Shown one piece after another: positions 50,112 to 57,408 of a stretch of DNA of 64,000 bases. Each line of letters opens with the position of its first letter. The stretch's first letter is position 1. This DNA is from Ravibacter arvi (GTDB lineage Bacteria > Bacteroidota > Bacteroidia > Cytophagales > Spirosomataceae), in assembly GCF_039540405.1 (NCBI RefSeq), contig NZ_BAABEY010000024.1:191716-255715 (forward strand), given 5' to 3'. The notes under the pieces were generated by a model. The model saw only the letters and a list, made by a program, of their open reading frames with translations. It did no database searches and was not told the origin of the DNA. Position numbers and translations under genes: made by a program.

Positions 50112-51329
50112 ATGAAAATTTCAAATAAGCCCGTTCAATTTTATTTGATTGGTAAAATTTATCCGTTCCTGTTGCTCATAGCGGTTTTCCAGTTTTTGAG
50201 TAGTTGCAGAGATGGAAATGACCCCGTTCAGGAACCTGACCGTTACCTGGTTTCTGCTACCGCAATGGGGGAGCTGGACAAGCAGCAGGTGGTTCAAAAG
50301 GTGAACCAGATTTACCCGTCACTGGCAGCTATTGTCCAGAATGGCGTCCGGCTCTACCGGGTTGTTTATAAAACGGTTAACGTGGACGGGGCTGAAATAG
50401 AAGCTTCCGGAGCGGTGGCCGTTCCGATAGGTGAAAAATCGTACCCGATGATCAGCGTGCAGCACGGTACGATAATGGACGATGCGTCTGCTCCCTCCAG
50501 CTTTACAGAGGGCAACGACTTCATGAATTTCGGCAGCCTGGTAGGGGCATTGGGGTACATTGCCGTTTTCCCGGACTATATCGGATACGGTGCTTCCGCC
50601 GCCTTCCCGCACCCGTATGAGCACCGTGCGAGCCTTGGAAGCGCGAGCCTGGACATGCTGCGGGCGGTGAAAGAATTTCTCAAAAAGGAGCAGGCACAGG
50701 TCTGGAACAAAAAGCTTTATATTTCCGGATATTCCGAGGGCGGGTATGCCACGCTAAGCCTGCAGAAGATGCTGGAGGAAAACGCGAAAGGGGAATTTGA
50801 TCTGAAAGCCTCTACCTGCGGGGCCGGCGCCTACAATAAAACGATGTTCATGAAGCATCTCATTAACAACGAGTCCAGCCGGAAGGCGTCCAACAACCGT
50901 TCCTATATTTGGGTTTTGCTCAGCTACAACGCTATTTACAGGCTCGACCAGCCGGCTTCCTATTTCTTCAGGGAACCCTATGCAGGGCAGATTGAGAAAG
51001 AAAAGCAATATGTGAGCATTGATAAAAGTTTTAATGAGCTGCTTCGGCCGGATTTTGTCGACCGGATTAACAACGGATCGGAAAAAGCCTTTATGGATGC
51101 CGTTTCGGATAATGATCTGATCGACTGGAAACCGCTGACACCCACCCAGCTTTATCACGGAACGTCGGATGATCTCGTTTTCTATTTCAACTCCGAAACC
51201 GCATACCAGGCTATGAAGGCCAAGGGGGCCACGCAGGTCGAGCTGAAGACACTCCCCGGAAAAGATCATGGCACAGCTATCGAACAGTACCTCATTGGAA
51301 CCCTTAGTTTTTTTAGTACAAAACAGTAA
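50112..51329 (+). CDS. Secreted lipoprotein alpha/beta hydrolase (lipase/esterase-like)
   Basis: A 405-residue exported lipoprotein. The signal (YPFLLLIAVFQFLSSC) ends with a lipobox Cys at about residue 32. Catalytic residues: GYSEGG near 207-212 (nucleophile Ser), GTSDDLVF near 349 (Asp), GKDHGT near 383 (His). The extended N-terminal part (VQKVNQIYPSLAAIVQNGVRLYRVVYKT) resembles secretory lipases and prolyl-oligopeptidase-like hydrolases of Bacteroidota. It should act on esters outside the cytoplasm. Confidence 0.82.
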   Translation: MKISNKPVQFYLIGKIYPFLLLIAVFQFLSSCRDGNDPVQEPDRYLVSATAMGELDKQQVVQKVNQIYPSLAAIVQNGVRLYRVVYKTVNVDGAEIEASGAVAVPIGEKSYPMISVQHGTIMDDASAPSSFTEGNDFMNFGSLVGALGYIAVFPDYIGYGASAAFPHPYEHRASLGSASLDMLRAVKEFLKKEQAQVWNKKLYISGYSEGGYATLSLQKMLEENAKGEFDLKASTCGAGAYNKTMFMKHLINNESSRKASNNRSYIWVLLSYNAIYRLDQPASYFFREPYAGQIEKEKQYVSIDKSFNELLRPDFVDRINNGSEKAFMDAVSDNDLIDWKPLTPTQLYHGTSDDLVFYFNSETAYQAMKAKGATQVELKTLPGKDHGTAIEQYLIGTLSFFSTKQ

Positions 51330-51350
51330 AAGGAAAGCGACATTTGTCCT

Positions 51351-51358
51351 TACCTTTG
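51351..51358 (+). promoter_or_regulatory. -7 promoter element TACCTTTG before cysM
   Basis: Exact match to TAnnTTTG, 25 bases before the cysM start codon. No -33 TTG at the usual distance, so only the -7 part is supported. Confidence 0.5.
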
Positions 51359-51383
51359 CCTTGATTTAATGATATTTTGATAG

Positions 51384-52256
51384 ATGCCATTCCTAGAAGA
51401 TCTGATAGGTAATACACCACTGGTGGAGCTCAAGAGGCTTTCTCCAAACCCTGAAGTGAGGCTGCTGGCCAAATTGGAGGGGAACAATCCCGGTGGCAGT
51501 GTGAAAGACCGTACCGCTTATTTTATGGTGAAAGGAGCGATAGAAAGGGGGGAGCTGAAGCCCGGGATGAAGCTGATCGAGGCAACGAGCGGAAATACCG
51601 GGATCGCACTTGCCATGATAGCCCGGTTGTTTGATATAGAAATGGAGCTGGTAATGCCTGCGAACTCAACGCGCGAACGTGTGCTGACCATGGAAGCCTA
51701 CGGAGCGAAAGTTACTTTGGTCGAGTCAATGGAAGCCGCGCGTGATTTTGTGGTGGAAAAGGCGGATGAAGGCGAATACCTGGTGCTCAATCAATTTGCC
51801 AACCCCGACAATTGGCGCGCCCATTACAGCACCACAGGCCCGGAGATATGGCGTGATACGGAAGGGGCTATCACCCACTTTGTCTCCTCTATGGGGACAA
51901 CCGGAACGATTATGGGTTGTTCGAGATACCTGAAGGAGCAAAACCCGGACGTGCGGATTGTCGGTTGTCAGCCTTCAGACGGTGCGAGCATTCCCGGTAT
52001 CAGGAAATGGCCGGCCGAGTACCTGCCCAAGATTTTTGAACGCGAGCGTGTGGATGAAGTTGTAGAGGTTTCAGAGGAGAATGCGGTCAACATGACGCGC
52101 CAACTGGCTCGGGTAGAGGGTATTTTCGCCGGGATGAGCAGTGGCGGCGCGGCCTTTGCAGCGGTGGAAGTAGCGAAAAAAATAGAATCGGGTACCGTTG
52201 TTTTTGTTGTCTGCGATCGTGGAGACCGTTACCTCTCGAGTACCCTGTTCGGATAA
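51384..52256 (+). CDS. cysM: Cysteine synthase B
   Basis: A 290-residue PLP enzyme that makes cysteine from O-acetylserine (or phosphoserine) and sulfide or thiosulfate. EGNNPGGSVKDRTAY near residues 32-46 has the PLP lysine, LIEATSGNTGIALAM near 63 the substrate loop, SMGTTGTIMGCSRYL near 170 the phosphate site and VFVVCDRGDRYLS near the end. The short C-terminus and the NPGGSVKDR sequence favour CysM over CysK. Starts 54 bases after the hydrolase. A 16-base-pair terminator follows. Confidence 0.93.
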   Translation: MPFLEDLIGNTPLVELKRLSPNPEVRLLAKLEGNNPGGSVKDRTAYFMVKGAIERGELKPGMKLIEATSGNTGIALAMIARLFDIEMELVMPANSTRERVLTMEAYGAKVTLVESMEAARDFVVEKADEGEYLVLNQFANPDNWRAHYSTTGPEIWRDTEGAITHFVSSMGTTGTIMGCSRYLKEQNPDVRIVGCQPSDGASIPGIRKWPAEYLPKIFERERVDEVVEVSEENAVNMTRQLARVEGIFAGMSSGGAAFAAVEVAKKIESGTVVFVVCDRGDRYLSSTLFG

Positions 52257-52275
52257 TCGGCTTTATTTTACTTTT

Positions 52276-52314
52276 TGACTGTGCCCTGTCCCGTCCACGG
52301 ACAGGGCACAGTCA
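52276..52314. terminator. Intrinsic terminator after cysM
   Basis: A perfect 16-base-pair stem (52276-52291 with 52299-52314): TGACTGTGCCCTGTCC and GGACAGGGCACAGTCA around a 7-base loop, with ATTT after it. It lies 19 bases past the stop codon. Confidence 0.85.
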
Positions 52315-52328
52315 TTTACAGCGCCGCC

Positions 52329-52370
52329 AACCTCACCGCTCACCCCTCAAACCTCATACCTCCCCCCTTC
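52329..52370. repeat. CTCA heptad repeat before the sugar transporter gene
   Basis: Six seven-base units, AACCTCA, CCGCTCA, CCCCTCA, AACCTCA, TACCTCC and CCCCTTC, about 60 bases before the start codon at 52431. Same family as 37854 and 56129. Confidence 0.75.
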
Positions 52371-52430
52371 CTAAGTATAAACCCGGAAAAAGCTGCTTTC
52401 ACCAACTAGACTTCTTAAAAAACTTGTCCC

Positions 52431-53663
52431 ATGGCTTCTGTAGATCAACCCAAAACAGTCAGATTTCAGTTTACTGAAAAGAAGTACCTTATTACACTGG
52501 TTTTTGTTACCTCTCTTTTCATGCTTTGGGGGATCGCCATTACGATGGGCGACGTGCTGAACAAGCACTTCCAGAATGTTTTGAATGTGAGCAAGGCGGA
52601 ATCCGGTCTCGTCCAGTTTTCTATTTTCGGCGCCTATGCCATAATGGGAGTGCCGGCCGGCCTGTTTATGAAACGCTTTGGTTATAAAAACGGGGTCTTG
52701 CTGGGGTTGTCGCTTTATGCGCTGGGGGCATTTCTTTTTACGCCTGCTGCTAACGCCGCTTCTTTCGGCTTTTTCAGGTTTGCGCTTTTCATTCTGGCTT
52801 GCGGGCTTGCTACGCTCGAGGCGGTTGCTCATCCTTTCGTGGCTGGCCTCGGCCCGCAGTCGACCAGCGACCAGCGTATTAATTTCGCGCAGTCCTTTAA
52901 CGGCCTTGGCGCGGTCATCGGGCCGCTAATCGGGGGCTATTTCATTTTGAATGTTTCACACGGGGCGACCAATGACCTGACGTCGGTCAAGCTGCTTTAT
53001 CAGGCCATCGGGGTGGTGATCCTGGCAATTGCCGTTGCATTTTTCTTTGTGAAGGTGCCTCCGGTTCAAAATGCTCATGCTTCAACCGATGCCGACCGGC
53101 CGGCGGGTGCAGGCACCGGCTCGCTCGCTCAGCCGCATTTCAGGTGGGCCGTTGCGGCCCAATTTTTCAATACGGCCGCCCAAGGCGGTACCTGGGCATT
53201 TTTTATCAATTACGGGGTAGAAAAAATGGCGCTTACCGCCCAGGACGCAGCCTACTACTTTGCCTTGAGTATGGTATTGATGATGGTGGGGCGCTTTGTC
53301 GGGACGTTTTTAATGCGTTATATAGCACCCAGCCGGTTACTGGCGCTGGCGGCCTTGGGAAACATAGCCATGTGCCTGCTCATTGCGCAAAACCTCGGCT
53401 GGATCTCTTTTGTTGCCCTGATGATGCTGAATTTCTTTTTCAGCATCATGTTTCCCACCATTTTCAGCCTTGGATTAAAGAACATGGGTGCCAAGACCGA
53501 ACAGGCTTCGTCGTTCCTGGTGATGGCGGTGGTGGGCGGTGCGCTGTTCCCGCCGCTGATGGGCCGCCTGGCAGATACGGATATCGCTACTGCTTATTAT
53601 CTGCCCATTGTGTGCTATGCGGTGATTTTTTTGTTTGGTTACCGGTTTTATAAAGTCAGGTAA
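52431..53663 (+). CDS. FucP-type sugar:H+ symporter (MFS)
   Basis: A 410-residue inner-membrane transporter with about 12 membrane helices. The start ITLVFVTSLFMLWGIAITMGDVLNKHFQ with FGAYAIMGVPAGLFMKRFGYKNGVLLGL is the L-fucose permease family pattern, as is LEAVAHPFVAGLGP and NFAQSFNGLGAVIGPLIGG. FucP-like proteins import L-fucose or related sugars with protons. The next two (minus-strand) genes could belong to L-fucose breakdown, which supports fucose as substrate; other sugars remain possible. A CTCA heptad repeat precedes it and an 18-base-pair terminator follows. Confidence 0.88.
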   Translation: MASVDQPKTVRFQFTEKKYLITLVFVTSLFMLWGIAITMGDVLNKHFQNVLNVSKAESGLVQFSIFGAYAIMGVPAGLFMKRFGYKNGVLLGLSLYALGAFLFTPAANAASFGFFRFALFILACGLATLEAVAHPFVAGLGPQSTSDQRINFAQSFNGLGAVIGPLIGGYFILNVSHGATNDLTSVKLLYQAIGVVILAIAVAFFFVKVPPVQNAHASTDADRPAGAGTGSLAQPHFRWAVAAQFFNTAAQGGTWAFFINYGVEKMALTAQDAAYYFALSMVLMMVGRFVGTFLMRYIAPSRLLALAALGNIAMCLLIAQNLGWISFVALMMLNFFFSIMFPTIFSLGLKNMGAKTEQASSFLVMAVVGGALFPPLMGRLADTDIATAYYLPIVCYAVIFLFGYRFYKVR

Positions 53664-53675
53664 CTTACGGGCGGG

Positions 53676-53725
53676 AAGGCCACGAATTCACCAATAGGTT
53701 ATTTTATTGGTGAATTCGTGGCTTT
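53676..53725. terminator. Intrinsic terminator between convergent transporter and hydrolase genes
   Basis: An 18-base-pair perfect stem (53679-53696 with 53705-53722), extended by AA/TT outside, around the loop GGTTATTT. It is followed by TTT on the plus strand and serves the transporter, possibly both genes. Confidence 0.85.
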
Positions 53726-53734
53726 AAGTGATGC

Positions 53735-53764
53735 GGAAGATCCCTCCGCTGCGGTCGGGATGAT
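53735..53764. repeat. Half copy of the palindromic element found at the right end
   Basis: It contains GATCCCTCCGCTGCGGTCGG and then GATGAT, matching the right arm of the 115-bp palindromic element at 63488-63602 but without a left arm. It lies between the terminator at 53676 and the FAH hydrolase stop codon. Confidence 0.8.
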
Positions 53765-53770
53765 GTTCGA

Positions 53771-54628
53771 CTACCTGCTCCAGGCCACAGCAACCTGTTT
53801 TTGCTCGCCCAACCCCTCAATGCCTAACTCTACAACATCGCCGGCTTTCAGGTAGAGCGGTGGCGTCATACCCAGGCCGACGCCTTCAGGCGTACCGGTG
53901 GTAATGATATCGCCGGGCAAAAGTGTCATGAACTGGCTGAGATAGCTCACCAATTGTTTGACATTGAAGATCATATCAGCCGTATTGGAATTCTGGAACG
54001 TTTGTCCGTTTACCGAAAGCCAGAGATTCAGATTTTGCGGATCGGCTACTTCGTCGCTGGTAACCAGGTAAGGGCCTACGGGCGCGAACGTATCGCAGCT
54101 CTTTCCTTTCACCCATTGGCCGCCTCTTTCCAATTGAAAGGCGCGTTCGGAGTAGTCATTGTGTACGGCGTATCCCGCTACATAGCTAAGCGCATCCGCT
54201 TCCTCCACGTAGCTTGCCTTTTTACCGATAATAACGGCCAATTCTACCTCCCAGTCGGTTTTTACAGAGTCCCGCGGGATCATTACGTCGTCAAAAGGAC
54301 CGACCAGCGCAGAAGTAGACTTGAAGAAAATAATGGGCTCTTTTGGAATAGCGGCGCCTGATTCCACAGCATGTTTGGCGTAGTTCAGCCCGATACAGAC
54401 GATCTTTGAAGGCCGGGCAATGCAGGAGCCGTACCTGAAGCCGGGTTCAAGAACGGGCGCGGAGCTGCCGTTTTTTGCTACCCATTCCGAGAGCCTCTGG
54501 AGCCCGTTGGAGGCAAAAAAAGCTTCTGTATAGTCTTCTCCGAAGGCAGAAACATCGATCTGCCGGCCGTCCGGCAATGCAACGCCCGGTTTTTCATTTT
54601 CGTAGGCGCCAAAGCGAAATAATTTCAT
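53771..54628 (-). CDS. Fumarylacetoacetate hydrolase family protein (possible 2,4-diketo-3-deoxy-L-fuconate hydrolase)
   Basis: A 285-residue metal-dependent C-C hydrolase. The catalytic core is KIVCIGLNYAKHAVE near residue 73, IIFFKSTSALVGP near 97, DWEVELAVIIGKKA near 124 (the ExE metal ligands) and HNDYSERAFQ near 150 (the Asp ligand), ending TGTPEGVGLGM. Close relatives are ureidoglycolate lyase-like enzymes and 2,4-diketo-3-deoxy-L-fuconate hydrolase. The SDR gene just upstream and the FucP-type transporter favour the latter. ATG 54628 is the family start; the frame is open to 54706. Leader repeat copy 4 lies before it. Confidence 0.88.
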   Translation of the reverse strand: MKLFRFGAYENEKPGVALPDGRQIDVSAFGEDYTEAFFASNGLQRLSEWVAKNGSSAPVLEPGFRYGSCIARPSKIVCIGLNYAKHAVESGAAIPKEPIIFFKSTSALVGPFDDVMIPRDSVKTDWEVELAVIIGKKASYVEEADALSYVAGYAVHNDYSERAFQLERGGQWVKGKSCDTFAPVGPYLVTSDEVADPQNLNLWLSVNGQTFQNSNTADMIFNVKQLVSYLSQFMTLLPGDIITTGTPEGVGLGMTPPLYLKAGDVVELGIEGLGEQKQVAVAWSR

Positions 54629-54722
54629 ATGAATTAAGGTTTGAGTGGTGAGCGGTGGGGTGTGAGCCACGGAACGTTTGTGTGCCGCTTGTGGCTGATA
54701 CCTCAAGGCTCATAGCTATTTT
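54629..54722. repeat. Dispersed leader repeat, copy 4 (before FAH hydrolase)
   Basis: Gene-proximal heptads appear on the plus strand as aaggtttgag, tggtgagcgg, tggggtgtgag. The conserved core at 54677-54722 begins TTTGTGTGCCGCTTGTGGCT and continues gatacctcaaggctcatagc, nearly identical to copy 1. Confidence 0.88.
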
Positions 54723-54768
54723 ATTTTTGAAAATCAGACAAAATGGGTTTCCGGACACCCGGAAAGAA

Positions 54769-55542
54769 TTAATTGTTCAGGTGTACGAAACCTCCGTCGA
54801 TCAGGTAGTCTGCGCCGGTAATGAACCCTGCTTCGTCGGAACAAAGATAGACCGCCAGAGCTGCTACTTCTTCCGGCTTGGCCATACGGCCGATCGGCTG
54901 TGTTTTCGACAATTTTTCAAACATTTCCTCTTCGCGGCCGGGATAGGTATTGGCGAGGTACCCATCTACGAACGGCGTATGGACGCGCGCGGGTGAAATA
55001 CTGTTGCACCGGATTTTCTCTTCGAGATAATCGCGGGCAACCGACAGCGTCATGGTATAGATAGCGCCCTTGGTGGTGGAATAGGCAAAGCGATCCGGGA
55101 TGCCGACTGTAGCGGCAATAGAGGCAGTATTTAGGATAACGCCGCCGCCGCCGGCAATAAAATGGGGAATGGCTGCATAAATACAGTTGTACACGCCTTT
55201 GATGTTGACATTGATTACCCGGTCAAAATCGGACTCTGCGGTCGTATGCGCCTTTCCGATGTGCGCAATCCCCGCATTGTTTACCAGGATATCGATTTTC
55301 TTTTTTTCAGCGATCCTGTTGATGACTTCTAGCACGTCGGCCTGCCGTGATACGTCCAGCGCGTGGGCGTAGGCGGTCAGGCCGGCGGCTGTTAATTCGC
55401 GGGCCGCAGCTTCGGCACTTGCCAGGTTGAGTTCCAGGATGTGTACTTCGGCTCCCTGCTGTGCAAAAAGCTTTGACATAGATAGTCCGATACCGCTGGC
55501 ACCTCCAGTGATCAGTGCGGTTTTTTTATCTAAACGAAACAT
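54769..55542 (-). CDS. SDR family oxidoreductase (possible 2-keto-3-deoxy-L-fuconate dehydrogenase)
   Basis: A 257-residue classical short-chain dehydrogenase. TGGASGIGLS near residues 13-22 binds NAD(P), LVNNAG near 85 stabilises the nucleotide site, NTASIAATVG near 136 has the catalytic Ser and YSTTKGAIYT near 152 the YxxxK pair. The C-terminal GRMAKPEEVAALAVYLCSDEAGFITGADYLIDGG is typical of sugar-acid dehydrogenases. It precedes the FAH hydrolase on the same strand (140 bases apart), a pairing expected in non-phosphorylating L-fucose catabolism. NAD versus NADP use is not certain. Confidence 0.9.
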   Translation of the reverse strand: MFRLDKKTALITGGASGIGLSMSKLFAQQGAEVHILELNLASAEAAARELTAAGLTAYAHALDVSRQADVLEVINRIAEKKKIDILVNNAGIAHIGKAHTTAESDFDRVINVNIKGVYNCIYAAIPHFIAGGGGVILNTASIAATVGIPDRFAYSTTKGAIYTMTLSVARDYLEEKIRCNSISPARVHTPFVDGYLANTYPGREEEMFEKLSKTQPIGRMAKPEEVAALAVYLCSDEAGFITGADYLIDGGFVHLNN

Positions 55543-55712
55543 ACAATAGAGAAATAAGCTTGTAGCATTGGGTATGATACCACACCGACGCAGGAAAAGT
55601 TAAGGTGATTAAAACAGGTCGTAAATATATCCAATGCCTGGGCCATTTACCTAGCAAAAAACCTTTTAATTATGCAACCGAAAGCGTTTATATTATTTTT
55701 TTATATAATTTG

Positions 55713-55743
55713 TTGAAGTTCTATTGCGTCCTTCGTACCTTTG
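55713..55743 (+). promoter_or_regulatory. Promoter of rpmE2 (TTG / TACCTTTG)
   Basis: TTG at 55713-55715 and TACCTTTG at 55736-55743 are separated by 20 bases, a full match to the Bacteroidota -33/-7 promoter. It leaves about 45 bases of leader before the L31 start codon, fitting a strongly expressed ribosomal protein gene. Confidence 0.8.
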
Positions 55744-55795
55744 CACCTCTTTTATGAGGTAAAGGTAAATTAATTATATAGAACAGAGACGCATA

Positions 55796-56041
55796 ATGAA
55801 AAAGGATACTCATCCCAAATACAGACCGGTCGTATTTTGGGATCTTTCAAGCGACGACAAGTTTTTGACTCGTTCAACGATTCAAACGGAAGAGACCATC
55901 AAGTGGGAAGACGGTAACGAATATCCTGTTTACAAAGTGGAGGTTTCTTCAAAATCACACCCGTTTTATACAGGTAAGAATACACTGGTAGACACTGCAG
56001 GACGTGTAGACAAGTTCCTGAAGCGTTACGGGAAGAAGTAA
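55796..56041 (+). CDS. rpmE2: 50S ribosomal protein L31 type B
   Basis: An 81-residue ribosomal protein of the type B form: KKDTHPKYRPVVFWDLSSDDKFLTRST at the N-terminus, SHPFYTGKNTLVDTAGRVDKFLKRYG at the C-terminus. It has no CxxC zinc motif, which distinguishes it from type A L31. In Bacteroidota this form is the usual housekeeping L31. It has a clear promoter at 55713 and a perfect 46-base palindromic terminator right after it. Confidence 0.97.
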   Translation: MKKDTHPKYRPVVFWDLSSDDKFLTRSTIQTEETIKWEDGNEYPVYKVEVSSKSHPFYTGKNTLVDTAGRVDKFLKRYGKK

Positions 56042-56058
56042 TTCCGCTTGCTGAAAAT

Positions 56059-56104
56059 AAAATAAGGGCGGGCTGCCGGATATCCGGCAGCCCGCCCTTA
56101 TTTT
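56059..56104. terminator. Perfect palindromic terminator after rpmE2
   Basis: A 46-base uninterrupted palindrome (23 bases on each side of 56081/56082) with centre GGATATCC, arms AAAATAAGGGCGGGC and GCCCGCCCTTATTTT. It starts 18 bases past the stop codon and gives a U-run on both strands. Confidence 0.9.
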
Positions 56105-56128
56105 GTGGCCAGGATTTAAAATGATACA

Positions 56129-56187
56129 GGTGTGAGGTGTGAGGGATGGGCTGTGAGGCTCACACCACACACCTCACACCTCACACC
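56129..56187. repeat. CTCA heptad palindrome directly before the GlmU-like gene
   Basis: Left GGTGTGAGGTGTGAGG (56129-56144) and right CCTCACACCTCACACC (56172-56187) pair perfectly over 16 bases; the inside adds a second small inverted repeat GTGAGGCTCAC. It ends 9 bases before the start codon at 56197. It is the palindromic form of the heptads at 37854. Confidence 0.85.
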
Positions 56188-56196
56188 TTTTACACA

Positions 56197-57387
56197 ATGA
56201 AACCGAACCTAGTACTCTTTGATGATCCTATCCTGCGGATTGACCTTCTGCCGTTTACTTATACCCGACCGATCCCGCTTATCAGGTGCGGTATTTTAAG
56301 CATACAGGAGAAGTGGGAACGGGCTTTGCCCGGCCAATACAGCCTTCTCAGCGACGAGTATCTGCAGGAGAAATATCCCGTTGAGCTCGGGGCGGACAAC
56401 CTGTTTATCAATGGATCGGTTTTTCCCGACATCTCGCTGGTCGGTGCTATTCTTGAATTGGGACCCGGTGCTGCGCTTTACGGTGCTGACGAGCAGCTGC
56501 TCGCAATCAGAACCGGTCCGGAGTGGCGGCCCGGACATCAACCGGAGGCTTACGCACATCTCGTTTTTGACCGTGACTTTGGCCAGGTTTCAAAAAAATG
56601 GCACATTCACCAAAAAAATGGCGCGGAAATCGCGGCTGATCTGGAGCGGCTTTCCGGGCAAACGGCATTTGTTGAAATATCTGATCCGTTTACACGCTGC
56701 TACCAGGCCGCGAATATATTTGTAGAGGAGGGGGCTATTATTAAAGCGTCGATCATCAACGCCGAAAACGGGCCTGTTTACATAGGCAAAAATGCCGTAG
56801 TTCAGGAAGGATGCATGATCCAGGGGCCTTTTGCGCTCGGTGAGGGCGCGGTTCTTGCCCAAGGTACCAAAATACGGCCCAATACCACGGTAGGGCCCTA
56901 TTGTAAGGTGGGCGGAGAAGTAAACAATTGTGTGTTTTTTGCCTTTTCCAACAAAGGCCATGACGGCTACCTGGGGAATTCCGTACTGGGCGAATGGTGC
57001 AACCTGGGGGCCGACACCAATAACTCCAACCTGAAAAACGACTATTCCCACGTAAAGCTTTTCAGCTACGCGACCGGAGAGCCGGAAGATACGGGTCTTG
57101 CCAACTGCGGCCTTTACATGGGGGACTACAGTAAGTCCGGGATTTCCACGATCTTTAACACCGGTACGGTGGTCGGGGTACACGTGAATGTTTTCGGGGC
57201 GGGGTTCCAGGAGAAATTTATACCCTCGTTTTCATGGGGGGGCAAGGCCGATGGTTACGAAACTTACCGGTTGGATAAGGCATTGGCGGTGGCGGAAATG
57301 ACTGCTAAAAGTAAAGGTAAATTGCTGGAAGAGGCAGATCGCAGGCTGCTCGAAGAAGTCTATAAGCGATCGGCCCTGTATAGATAA
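56197..57387 (+). CDS. GlmU-like protein with left-handed beta-helix (acyltransferase fold)
   Basis: A 396-residue protein of a Bacteroidota GlmU-like family. The N-terminal half (LVLFDDPILRIDLLPFTYTRPIPLIRCGI) has the nucleotidyltransferase layout but lacks the GxGTRM loop. The C-terminal half, from about residue 190, is a hexapeptide left-handed beta-helix (GPVYIGKNAVVQEGCMIQG, NNCVFFAFSNKGHDGYLGNSVLGEW, GNLGADTNNSNL-like). It may bind a sugar nucleotide and move an acyl group, but the true reaction is unknown. ATG 56197 is chosen since the family begins with KPNLVLFDD; the frame is open to 56146, inside the repeat. Confidence 0.85.
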   Translation: MKPNLVLFDDPILRIDLLPFTYTRPIPLIRCGILSIQEKWERALPGQYSLLSDEYLQEKYPVELGADNLFINGSVFPDISLVGAILELGPGAALYGADEQLLAIRTGPEWRPGHQPEAYAHLVFDRDFGQVSKKWHIHQKNGAEIAADLERLSGQTAFVEISDPFTRCYQAANIFVEEGAIIKASIINAENGPVYIGKNAVVQEGCMIQGPFALGEGAVLAQGTKIRPNTTVGPYCKVGGEVNNCVFFAFSNKGHDGYLGNSVLGEWCNLGADTNNSNLKNDYSHVKLFSYATGEPEDTGLANCGLYMGDYSKSGISTIFNTGTVVGVHVNVFGAGFQEKFIPSFSWGGKADGYETYRLDKALAVAEMTAKSKGKLLEEADRRLLEEVYKRSALYR

Positions 57388-57408
57388 AGTCAGGTAGAGA
57401 GAATTGCT

